From: Polyangiaceae bacterium
Lineage (GTDB): Bacteria; Myxococcota_A; Polyangia; Polyangiales; Polyangiaceae
Direction of reading: 5' to 3'
Assembly (NCBI GenBank): GCA_041389725.1
Contig: JAWKRG010000005.1
Coordinates: 682,001 to 746,000 of the forward strand
Length of the DNA stretch: 64,000 nucleotides
Of this stretch, positions 25,581 through 33,012 are shown piece by piece (positions within the stretch are counted from its first letter, which is position 1; each line of letters begins with the position of its first letter). Position numbers and translations under genes: made by a program. Below the pieces are notes generated by a model. That model did no database searches. It worked only from the letters and a program-made list of their open reading frames with translations, and was not told the origin of the DNA.

Positions 25581-26213
25581 GTGTCCAACAACACCAAACC
25601 GCGGCGGCAGCCGAAGCGGCGGTCGGGGCGCCAGATTGTCGATAGCATTCTGGACGCGGCGCGCGACATCCTGGTGACACAAGGTTTCGCCAAGCTCACC
25701 ACCAACAAGATCGCCGAGCGCGCCGGGGTCAGCGTTGGTTCGGTCTATCAATACTTTCCCAACAAACAGGCGGTGGTTGCGGGACTCACGGAGCGCATCA
25801 ACGACGCGATGTTGCGCCAACTGAAGGCCGCGATGGAGGCCGAGCTGTCGGTGAGGGATCGTCTGCGGGCCGCGCTGGACGTGCTCTGCTCGACCAACGT
25901 CGCAGACGCGGAGTTGCGGCGCGTGCTCTTGCTGCATGTGCCTCGCAGTTGGGAGCACACGGGCATCGTCAAGGCGGAGCGAGACGCCCTCGAATTGGTC
26001 CGAGGCTTCGCGCGTCAGCTCGCACCCAGTCGGTCTCCTGCCGAAGTCGAGGACTGGACCTATGCGATGTTCTTTGCGACGCGCGGGGCCGCGCAAGGCG
26101 CATTGCTCTATCGCCCCTCGCTGCTGGAGAGCGGTCGGCTCACCGAGATGTTGCTGGGCATGTTCCTGGACGCCGCCGAGCCACCGCCGAATGCCGTGCC
26201 TCGGAATTCGTAG
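25581..26213 (+). CDS. TetR-family transcriptional regulator
   Basis: 210 residues from a GTG start. The basic lead (PRRQPKRRSGRQ) is followed by a TetR helix-turn-helix: IVDSILDAARDILVTQGF, then TTNKIAERAGVSVGSVYQYF and NKQAVVAGLTERI. The C-terminal ligand-binding part is helical. The ligand is unknown. The next gene in the same direction encodes a penicillin-acylase-family lipoprotein with a gap of about 150 bases, so regulation of that gene is a reasonable guess but not shown. Confidence 0.9.
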   Translation: MSNNTKPRRQPKRRSGRQIVDSILDAARDILVTQGFAKLTTNKIAERAGVSVGSVYQYFPNKQAVVAGLTERINDAMLRQLKAAMEAELSVRDRLRAALDVLCSTNVADAELRRVLLLHVPRSWEHTGIVKAERDALELVRGFARQLAPSRSPAEVEDWTYAMFFATRGAAQGALLYRPSLLESGRLTEMLLGMFLDAAEPPPNAVPRNS

Positions 26214-26366
26214 TGGACCTAGGTGAGCAATTTGCGGGTTGAGTTCGCCAACTGCGCGAATCTCGGAGCCATTTACCGAAACCCAACGCGAGTATCGCGA
26301 CCCTGGTGCCGAGGCTAGCTTTCCGCCGCCGCGCAGGACGCCCTCTCTGTGCGCGGCGAGGAGATC

Positions 26367-29042
26367 ATGCGAGCGACGGCAATTCTGGTTTCGATGGTTT
26401 GCGTGTTGGTGCCGGTCGGCTGCGGGGACGGTGAGTCCGCGTCCGAAGCGAGCGGCACCGGTGGCAGTGGCGGTAACGGGACGGCGGGCCAGGCCGGGGC
26501 GAGTGGGGCTGCCGCCGGCGTTACAATCGAAGGGCTGTCAGCGCCCGTGGAGGCATCCTTCGACGACCACGGCGTGCCTAGCCTCGATTGCCAAACCAAC
26601 GCGGACTGCATCGCCGCGCTTGGATACTTCCACGCCCGCGACCGCTTCGTGCAGATGGACCTGCGTCGTCGCATCAGCACGGGGCGTCTGACCCAGGTCA
26701 TCGCCAAGGGGCTACGCAATGCGGCGCTGAACATCGACGTGGAGAGCCGTGCGCGCTACTCGACGCGCAACGGAGACCTGCTCGAGGCCGCCATCGTCGA
26801 AAGCTCCGACGCCGACAGCCGCGCGATGATGGAGGCCTACAGTCGCGGAGTGAACGCGTGGATCGCGGACGTCAAGGCCGGGCGCAATGGCGCACAGTTC
26901 CCTCGCGAGTACGAACACAAGGGACTGCTCGATTACGACGCGCAGCGCATTCCGGCGTGGACCCCGAGCGATTGCGTGGCGACCATCCTTGCTTTGATCA
27001 ACTCCTTGACCAACCGCGCCGGCGTGGAGATCGAGCGAGGTCGACACCGCGCCGATCTCAAGGCGCGCTTCGGCGACGCCCAGGGCGAGTTGATGTTCCG
27101 CGACTTGTTCGACATTCGCCCCGACATCGACTCGCCGATTCTGCCCGGGTTCGGTGGCGTCACGGCCTCGCTCTGGCGTCAGCCCGACAAGTCCACCCTG
27201 AGCGGCAATCCCACGCTGCCTGCTGGCCCTGTCGTCGGCAACCACCTGTTGGACCCGCTGCTCGGCAACGCGGAGCGCGAAACGGGCATCGGCTCCAACA
27301 ACTGGGTCGTCAGCCCACAGAAGAGCGCGACGGGCAACGCCTTCATGGCCAACGATCCGCACCTTGGCATGAGCAACCCGGCGCTCGCGTACCTGGCACA
27401 CCTGGACAGCAAGACTCACGGCAGCGGTGACTTGCACGTCGCTGGCATGACCTTCGCGGGCATGCCCTTCGTGCTGATTGGTCAGAACGAGTTCCTGGCC
27501 TGGGGACCCACCAACAGCAACTTCGATCTCACCGATGTCTATGTCGAGGAGGTGAGCGCCGACGGCAACAGCGTCACCTTCAAGAACGCTCAGGTTCCCA
27601 TCGTCAAGAAGATGGTCAGCTTCACCTTCTCCGACGGTAGTTCCGAGCAGCGGGAGTTGCAGTTCGTGCCGCACCACGGCCCCGTCCTGCCGCGAGCCAA
27701 TGCCAGCGACCCGATGTTGACCCTGCGCTGGGCCGGAAACGACATCACGACGGACGTGAACTTCCTGATGAAGCTTGCCAAGGCCAAGGACGTCTTCGAA
27801 GCGCAGACGGCGCTGAAGAGCATCACAGCGGTGGGCTCGAACTGGGCGATCGCCGACGTGAAGGGAAACATCGCGTACCTGCCCTACAATCGAGTTCCCA
27901 AGCGTCCCTGGGCGACCTGGTATTCGCCGGCTCAGGGTGTGGAAGCCGTCCCATGGCTGCCCTTGGATGGTCGGGGCGACTTCGAGTGGGAGAGCTACTA
28001 CGACTATGACGAGCTGCCGCAGGTCATCAACCCGGCGCTCGGCTACGTCGCCACCGCCAACAACGACATGACCGGGGCGCTGTTCGACGGGGATCCGACG
28101 GATGCGAGTCACGGCGTTTTCCAAACGAACATCGAGCCTGGCTATCGCCACAAGCGCATCGTCGATCTGCTCGCGGCGACCGACAGCCACGACATGGCCA
28201 GCATGGACGCGCTCATCTCGGACACCCACTCGTTGATCGGTGAGCAGCTCGTGCCCCATTTGCTCACGGCCGCCAGTTCGCTGACCTTGTCCGCTCGCGG
28301 ACAAAAGGTTCGCGACGCCCTGAGCGCCTGGAAGTTCGACTGTCCCACGGGTTTGGCCGGCACGGACGGTGCGAAGGCGCCACGGGTCAGCGACGCCACC
28401 GTGCTGCGCGAGTCAGCGGGTTGTGCGGCCTTTCACGTCTTGTTGCGGGACATCAATCACGCCACGGTCGACGACGAAGGTGTGATCGGCGAGCGCGGCC
28501 CGAACCTGGTCGTGGTGAAGATGCTGAAGGGCGAAGCGAACCTGGCCGGGGACGTGTACTGGGACGACGTCAGCACCCCCACGGTGGAGAGCAAGGACGA
28601 CATTCTTGCTGCGGCTTTCGACAGCGCTGGGGAGTTCTTGACCAGCGCCCTGGGCGACGACGAGTCGAAGTGGGCTTGGGGGCGCATCCACACCGTCACC
28701 CTGCGCTCGGATCTGGACACGGCCAGCAGCGGTCTGGTGCGTGACTTCAACGAATCGGGCTTCGCCAATGACGGCGGCATGTTCACCGTCGACGTCGCCA
28801 ATCCCACCGCGGACATCACGCAGGCCGAGGGCGCTGCGGTTCGGTTCGTGTGCGAGGCGAAACCGGAACGCCCCCAGTGCACCATTCAGCTGCCGGGTGG
28901 CCAGTCGTCGCACCTGGACTCGCCGCACTACCTCGACCTGCTGCCAGACTATCTGGCCAACGTGTCGCGACCTCTAGCCATGGACGTTGCCGCAGCACGC
29001 AAGTCGGCGAAGACCGTGGTTACCGTGTCCGCCGCGCCTTGA
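26367..29042 (+). CDS. Penicillin acylase/AHL-acylase family Ntn hydrolase, lipoprotein
   Basis: 891 residues. A lipoprotein signal (VCVLVPVGC) and a Gly/Ser linker precede the enzyme. The first part resembles the alpha subunit (ALGYFHARDRFVQMDLRRR). The self-cleavage site is at GIGSNNWVV, with Ser310 as the expected N-terminal nucleophile of the beta subunit. Further family marks are ANDPHLGMSNPA and GMPFVLIGQNEFLAWGPTN. Such enzymes hydrolyse amide bonds of beta-lactams, N-acyl-homoserine lactones or acylated lipopeptides; specificity cannot be read. Anchoring to the envelope suggests action on external or periplasmic compounds. ATG 26367 has GAGGAG five bases upstream; a GTG at 26349 is less likely. 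Confidence 0.92.
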   Translation: MRATAILVSMVCVLVPVGCGDGESASEASGTGGSGGNGTAGQAGASGAAAGVTIEGLSAPVEASFDDHGVPSLDCQTNADCIAALGYFHARDRFVQMDLRRRISTGRLTQVIAKGLRNAALNIDVESRARYSTRNGDLLEAAIVESSDADSRAMMEAYSRGVNAWIADVKAGRNGAQFPREYEHKGLLDYDAQRIPAWTPSDCVATILALINSLTNRAGVEIERGRHRADLKARFGDAQGELMFRDLFDIRPDIDSPILPGFGGVTASLWRQPDKSTLSGNPTLPAGPVVGNHLLDPLLGNAERETGIGSNNWVVSPQKSATGNAFMANDPHLGMSNPALAYLAHLDSKTHGSGDLHVAGMTFAGMPFVLIGQNEFLAWGPTNSNFDLTDVYVEEVSADGNSVTFKNAQVPIVKKMVSFTFSDGSSEQRELQFVPHHGPVLPRANASDPMLTLRWAGNDITTDVNFLMKLAKAKDVFEAQTALKSITAVGSNWAIADVKGNIAYLPYNRVPKRPWATWYSPAQGVEAVPWLPLDGRGDFEWESYYDYDELPQVINPALGYVATANNDMTGALFDGDPTDASHGVFQTNIEPGYRHKRIVDLLAATDSHDMASMDALISDTHSLIGEQLVPHLLTAASSLTLSARGQKVRDALSAWKFDCPTGLAGTDGAKAPRVSDATVLRESAGCAAFHVLLRDINHATVDDEGVIGERGPNLVVVKMLKGEANLAGDVYWDDVSTPTVESKDDILAAAFDSAGEFLTSALGDDESKWAWGRIHTVTLRSDLDTASSGLVRDFNESGFANDGGMFTVDVANPTADITQAEGAAVRFVCEAKPERPQCTIQLPGGQSSHLDSPHYLDLLPDYLANVSRPLAMDVAAARKSAKTVVTVSAAP

Positions 29043-29070
29043 CGCACTGAGTTTCTCGAGCGGTCCGCGC

Positions 29071-30000
29071 TCAAGCCTTCTTGGCGCGGGCCTTGCGCTT
29101 GGCGGGCCGTTTCGTCGCCTTCGACTTGGCGGGAGCCTTGGCGCGGGATCGCACAGCTGACTTCGAACTTCGCGCCTTCGAGCGAGCGGGCTCCTTGGCC
29201 GCCGCCTTGCGCTTGGGCGCCTTCTTGGCGGCTGCCTTGGGAGCGCGGCGCTTCGCCGCCTTCTTTCTGGCCGGCTTCTTTGCGGTCGCTTTGCGCTTGG
29301 GCGCCTTCTTGGCGGCTGCCTTCTTTGCGGTCGCTTTGCGCTTGGGCGCCTTCTTGGCGGCCGCCTTGCGCTTCTTGGCAGTGGCTTTCGTCGCCTTCTT
29401 TTTCGCGACCTTGCTTGCGCCGGCCTTCTTGGCCTTCGCCTTCTTCGGGGCCTTGGCCGCCTTCTTGGCGGCGGGAGCGGCTGCCTCGCTCTTCGCCGTC
29501 GGCGCGGCCTTCTTGTCGGCTCCGCTCGCGTCCGCCTTCGCTTTGGCCTTGGCGGGCTTCTTCGCTGCCTTCGCCTTGGCGCCGCCCTCGCTGGCGAAGT
29601 CGGCACTCGAACGCGGGCGACGCTTCTCCAGCGTCTCTTCGATCTTGCGATCCAGCGTGGCGAACTCGAAGGGCTTGTCGAGATAGGCGTCGGCTCCGTA
29701 CAGCGGCGACGTCATCTCGTTGAGGTTCTCGCCGATGCCCGTGAGCATCACCACGCCCGTGTGCGCCAAGGACACGGCCTCGCGGATCTTGCGACAGACT
29801 TCCCAGCCGCTCATCCCCGGCATCATCACGTCCAAGACGACGATGTGGGGCAGATGCTCGTGCGCCAGATTCCACGCTTCGTCGCCATCCGACGCTTCGT
29901 GCACACGGAATCCTTTGGTGCGCAGGTGTCCTGCTACGAGTGCGCGAGTGCTGGGTTCATCATCGGCGACGAGCACGACGGTCTTTGCGTTGTTGGACAT
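29071..30000 (-). CDS. Response-regulator receiver fused to histone-H1-like Lys/Ala tail
   Basis: 309 residues. Residues 7-125 are a canonical receiver: acidic pair D13/D14, phospho-acceptor D57 in IVVLDVMMPGMSGW, switch T87 and K109 in YLDKPF. From about 140 to the end the sequence consists almost only of Lys, Ala, Arg and Pro (KKAPKRKATAKKAA-type units), as in the C-terminal tails of histone H1 and bacterial HC1/HU-tail proteins that bind DNA without sequence preference. No other output domain or helix-turn-helix is present. Phosphorylation might thus control chromosome binding; that is inference. A 45-bp near-perfect tandem repeat lies inside the tail. No histidine kinase is adjacent. Confidence 0.93.
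   Translation of the reverse strand: MSNNAKTVVLVADDEPSTRALVAGHLRTKGFRVHEASDGDEAWNLAHEHLPHIVVLDVMMPGMSGWEVCRKIREAVSLAHTGVVMLTGIGENLNEMTSPLYGADAYLDKPFEFATLDRKIEETLEKRRPRSSADFASEGGAKAKAAKKPAKAKAKADASGADKKAAPTAKSEAAAPAAKKAAKAPKKAKAKKAGASKVAKKKATKATAKKRKAAAKKAPKRKATAKKAAAKKAPKRKATAKKPARKKAAKRRAPKAAAKKAPKRKAAAKEPARSKARSSKSAVRSRAKAPAKSKATKRPAKRKARAKKA
29275..29364. repeat. 45-bp tandem repeat inside the H1-like tail
   Basis: Two 45-base units (29275-29319 and 29320-29364) differ at one base and encode a duplicated 15-residue basic segment of the receiver-H1 fusion. Shorter, less perfect copies of the same Lys/Ala motif surround them. The unit length keeps the reading frame, so copy-number change would lengthen or shorten the tail. 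Confidence 0.8.
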
Positions 30001-30045
30001 CCCTCGGCAGTCCTCTCTGGATCGGGGTCAGCAGCATTCGAGACC

Positions 30046-30057
30046 ACCCCTAGGGGT
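30046..30057. promoter_or_regulatory. Candidate operator palindrome in divergent promoter region
   Basis: Perfect 12-bp palindrome ACCCCTAGGGGT, with partly matching flanks, 46 bases upstream of the receiver-H1 gene and within the roughly 200-base divergent gap. Its position suits a regulator site for one or both genes. No partner protein is known. Confidence 0.3.
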
Positions 30058-30205
30058 TGGTCAAGCCCAACTAGTGCCGCGAGGCCTGCCCATCGGGATC
30101 GGATCCTGCCAAGGCCACGCACGAGACGAGCCAGCGCAACTGGCGGCGGCTTCGTCCGACCAGTGGCCTCCGCCATCGCTGGCGGCTACACTGGAAGGAA
30201 TGAGC

Positions 30206-30550
30206 ATGGGCTCCGATGACGTGACCCTCGGTGTCTTGCGAGCGATCCGCGATGAGGTGTCGCTCACGAATCAGCGCTTGGACCAGACGAATCAGCGCTT
30301 GGACCAGACGAATCAGCGCTTGGACCAGACGAACCAGCGTTTGGAGGCGATGCGTGACGAGCTATCGCGTCGCATCGTAGAGTCCGAGGTACGCACCGCT
30401 ACGGCCATCACCGAGCTCGCCGGGACGGTCCGCGAAATGACCGCGATCTTGCGCGCGTCCCACGACCTTCGCCCGCGCCTCGAGCGCTGCGAGGGCGACA
30501 TTGTCGCGTTGAGCCGTCGCGTCGACGCGCTGTCGGGCTCCGGTGGCTAG
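30206..30550 (+). CDS. Small coiled-coil protein with heptad tandem repeat
   Basis: 114 residues. The frame has ATGs at 30200 and 30206; the second is preferred because the GGAAGG ribosome site ends right before the first. A helical lead (DDVTLGVLRAIRDEVSL) is followed by four copies of the heptad TNQRLDQ and a long heptad-like helix (MRDELSRRIVESEVRTATAIT, ERCEGDIVALSRRVDALSG). It is probably a homo-oligomeric coiled coil without signal or membrane segment. Three of the four heptads are encoded by identical 21-bp units. Divergent from the receiver-H1 gene. Function unknown. Confidence 0.7.
   Translation: MGSDDVTLGVLRAIRDEVSLTNQRLDQTNQRLDQTNQRLDQTNQRLEAMRDELSRRIVESEVRTATAITELAGTVREMTAILRASHDLRPRLERCEGDIVALSRRVDALSGSGG
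30266..30349. repeat. 21-bp tandem repeat encoding coiled-coil heptads
   Basis: Three identical 21-base units (30266-30286, 30287-30307, 30308-30328) and a fourth diverged unit (to 30349) encode the heptad TNQRLDQ. Exact identity, including synonymous sites, points to recent expansion; 21 bases is three heptad turns' worth of codons, so the frame and the coil register are both kept. Confidence 0.9.
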
Positions 30551-31023
30551 CGATTCGAACGCAGTGTCCGTGTGCACGGTCGAGCCATGTGGTGGAGATG
30601 GCGTGGCGAGTCCCGCAATTGGCAACCGGCAGCCGACTCGGCACACGAGCACCGGGCCTAGCTGGATGCCACGCGAGGCGGGTGAAGCGTCGCCGTCTGA
30701 TGGCGAGTGACCCAGGGCGGGACGCGCGCTCCGCGCCGCCGAGGGTCGAGACCCAAACAAGACCAGCCACAACCCGGCCCCAAACTGCGCGAGCACATCG
30801 CCATCCCTCGGTTGGGGAAGGAACGGATATTCAGCGTCGGGCCGCGGCCTGTCAGTGTAAGCATATGTAATACTTGTCCAATTTTGCTCGGAGGGATGCC
30901 GCGCCGCCCTGCCATTCGCTGGCCGGCCGCGCTAGGCTTTGCCAAGGCGCGGCGCCAGCTCAGCGTCGGAAGCGAAAGCAATCGGAACTTTCCGGCGTTA
31001 CAACCGTCGGAGCAGGGAAACAC
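30551..31023. other. Intergenic region upstream of the MoxR-VWA operon
   Basis: 473 bases without a supported gene. It contains one copy of a dispersed repeat (30729-30757) and an AT-rich island (30856-30886), the most AT-rich spot of the area and the likely promoter region of the following operon. A possible promoter on the other strand reads TTGGAC-16-TACACT (30881-30854), but nothing codes leftward there. A 43-codon open frame starting ATG 30896, with GGAGG just before it, ends at 31027 and overlaps the GTG start of the next gene as GTGA; it could be a leader peptide, but no conservation can be judged. Confidence 0.5.
30729..30757. repeat. Dispersed intergenic repeat, copy A
   Basis: A 29-base stretch (CTCCGCGCCGCCGAGGG followed by TCGAGACCCAAA) is identical to 61893-61921, and similarity continues for roughly 25 bases on the right. 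It contains a GGGTC-ga-GACCC hairpin. Both copies are preceded by GGGA and six bases, a pattern also seen in the reverse complement of the 14115 units. The copies lie only between genes. Confidence 0.75.
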
Positions 31024-32970
31024 GTGAGTGCCTCGGACCGAACCCAGCTGCTGCGGCGGATAGCCCGTGCGGCGAAGATCGCGGAATTGCGCCTGCGTCT
31101 GGACGGCGCGCTGCGCTGGTTGGTGGGACTGCTGCCCGTTCCCCTGGTCTACGCGGTCGGCGCGCTGACGTACATCAAGGCCGTCCGCCCCGGCGTGGAG
31201 AGGGAGCAGCTGCTGCTCTACATCGGCGTGGCGCTGTTGCTGGTACCGGTGCTGGGCCTGCTGCTGAGCTACTTCGCGCGACGCCCGAAGCACCTGGGAG
31301 CCCTGGCCCTCGATCGTCACCACGCGCTTGCGGATCGGCTCACCAGCGCCCTGTCCTTCTCCGAGTTGGAGCAGACCAGGCGCACCCCGCTGATGGAGGC
31401 TGCGATCGCGGATGCCGAGCGGGCATCCAAAGACTTGTCTCCGCGCAGGGCGGCGCCCTTTCACATTCCGCGCGAGTGGCCCATCGTGGCCTTTCTCGTC
31501 GCCAGCTTGGTCGGCATTGCACTGTTGGAGGTGCGCACCACCCGCGAGCTGCCGCCTGATCGCGTCTTCCAGCCCATGGTCATGACCGGGGACGACTTGG
31601 ACTTGTTCAAGGACATGGCCAAGGAGATGCAGGAGAAGAGCCAGGATCCCGAGGTGCAAGCGGCAGTGCGTCGCTTCAATCAGCTGATCGAGGACATCGC
31701 GGCGCGCCGCTTGGATCGCACCGAGGTGTTCCAGCGTTTGGAAGAGCTGGAGCGCGATCTGCTCAAGAGCGCGGAGGCCGACAAGGAGGCCATGCAGGAA
31801 GGCCTGCAAGGTTTGGCGAAGGAGCTGGAGAAGAGCGATCTGACCAAGCCCATCGCCAAACACATGAAGGACAAGAATCTGGCGGATGCGGAGAAGGCCA
31901 TGCGTGAGCTGGCCGAGAAGCTGAAGAACAAGAAGGACGCGCCCAGCAAGGCGCAGCTGGACAAGCTTCGTGAGGCGTTGAAGAAGGCGAGTCAGAACAG
32001 CAGCGAACGCCTCAAGCGCATCGAAGAGCAGCGCAAGAAGCTGGAAGAAGAGAAGAAGAGCCTGCTCAAGAAGAAGCAGCCCGACGGCGGACTGAACAAG
32101 AAAGATCAGAGCCTGCTCAACAAGAAGGAGCGACAGCTCGAACGTCTGAATCGCGAGAAAGACCAAGCCCAGCGCGCGCAGCGCCAGCTATCGCGCCTGG
32201 ACCGCGAGCTGGCTCAGGCCGCCGCGGATCTGATGAAAGAAATGGGGCTTTCCGCCGAAGATCTGAAGAACGCCGCGGAAGACCTCAACCGCATGGCGCA
32301 AGAGGAAATGACGGAGCAGGAGAAGGAAGAGCTGCGCCGTCGTCTTCAAGAAATGCGCGAGCTGCTGCGGCAGCAGGGCAAAGGCGGCAAAGAAAGGCTG
32401 CAGCGCCTGCTCAAGTTCGGTCAGCGTGCGCGCGGCAACCAAGGTCAGGGTCAGAAAGGTCAGAAGGGTCAGAAGGGCCAGCAAGGTAAAGGCCAACAAG
32501 GTCAAGGCCAGGGGCCCGGCGGTGACCTGATGATCGGCCCAGGGCAAGGCGGCAAAGGAGTGCCCATTCCTGGTGAAGGCCAGGGACAAGGACAAGGCCA
32601 GGGCCAAGGACAGGGTCAGGGCCAAGGACAAGGCCAGGGCCAAGGACAAGGTGACCAACCTGGCAACGGCGCCGGCAAGGGCGGCGAGAGTTGGGGCACC
32701 GGTCACGACTCCAACCTGAAGGGCGAAGCAAGCAACCTCAAAGGTCAGACCAAGGACGTGACGGCGGCTGCGGCTGACACGGGCGAGGGAACGGCCAGTA
32801 GTCAGGTGATCTACGGCGCGTCGGAGCGAGGCTTCACGGGGCGCCAGTACAAGCAGGTGTACACCGACTACAAGACCGTGGCGGAACAGGTGATGAACCA
32901 GGACCAGATCCCGCCCGGCTACCGATTCTACGTGCAGCGGTATTTCCAACTGATTCGGCCGCGCGAGTGA
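31024..32970 (+). CDS. Membrane protein with long coiled coil and Gln/Gly repeats (DUF4175-like)
   Basis: 648 residues from GTG 31024. Two adjacent membrane helices (LVGLLPVPLVYAVGALTYI, LLLYIGVALLLVPVLGLLL) are followed by a loop and a third (WPIVAFLVASLVGIALLEV). Then comes a very long charged coiled coil (about 215-460; EELERDLLKSAEADKEAMQ, RKKLEEEKKSLLKKK) and a disordered Gly/Gln/Lys tract (about 470-570), including twelve consecutive QG pairs. The C-terminal ~90 residues are ordered (GRQYKQVYTDYKTVAEQVM, PPGYRFYVQRYFQLIRP). The layout resembles DUF4175-type partners of MoxR-VWA systems. It is the first gene of that operon and may act as its membrane scaffold. Confidence 0.8.
   Translation: MSASDRTQLLRRIARAAKIAELRLRLDGALRWLVGLLPVPLVYAVGALTYIKAVRPGVEREQLLLYIGVALLLVPVLGLLLSYFARRPKHLGALALDRHHALADRLTSALSFSELEQTRRTPLMEAAIADAERASKDLSPRRAAPFHIPREWPIVAFLVASLVGIALLEVRTTRELPPDRVFQPMVMTGDDLDLFKDMAKEMQEKSQDPEVQAAVRRFNQLIEDIAARRLDRTEVFQRLEELERDLLKSAEADKEAMQEGLQGLAKELEKSDLTKPIAKHMKDKNLADAEKAMRELAEKLKNKKDAPSKAQLDKLREALKKASQNSSERLKRIEEQRKKLEEEKKSLLKKKQPDGGLNKKDQSLLNKKERQLERLNREKDQAQRAQRQLSRLDRELAQAAADLMKEMGLSAEDLKNAAEDLNRMAQEEMTEQEKEELRRRLQEMRELLRQQGKGGKERLQRLLKFGQRARGNQGQGQKGQKGQKGQQGKGQQGQGQGPGGDLMIGPGQGGKGVPIPGEGQGQGQGQGQGQGQGQGQGQGQGQGDQPGNGAGKGGESWGTGHDSNLKGEASNLKGQTKDVTAAAADTGEGTASSQVIYGASERGFTGRQYKQVYTDYKTVAEQVMNQDQIPPGYRFYVQRYFQLIRPRE
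32581..32652. repeat. Gln-Gly coding microsatellite
   Basis: Twelve consecutive CAR-GGN codon pairs encode a (QG)12 tract. The 6-bp unit and a higher-order 24-bp pattern (synonymous variants repeat in the same order) suggest expansion by slippage or unequal exchange. The tract lies in the disordered linker of the coiled-coil membrane protein. Confidence 0.8.
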
Positions 32971-33012
32971 GCCTTCGCGCGCGCCCCCCAACATGAAAGC
33001 GACCCATTCCGA

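Noticed and set aside
30266..30349. Could the regularly spaced repeats be a CRISPR array?
   Set aside because: Units are contiguous, without spacers, in frame, and encode heptads.
30854..30881. Promoter-like TTGGAC-16-TACACT on the minus strand.
   Set aside because: No gene or convincing RNA lies downstream on that strand; the AT-rich island more likely serves the rightward operon.
30658..32166. Open frame of about 500 codons opposite the coiled-coil membrane protein, rich in Leu and Gln.
   Set aside because: It mirrors the Lys/Glu codons of the coiled coil on the other strand; no conserved motif.
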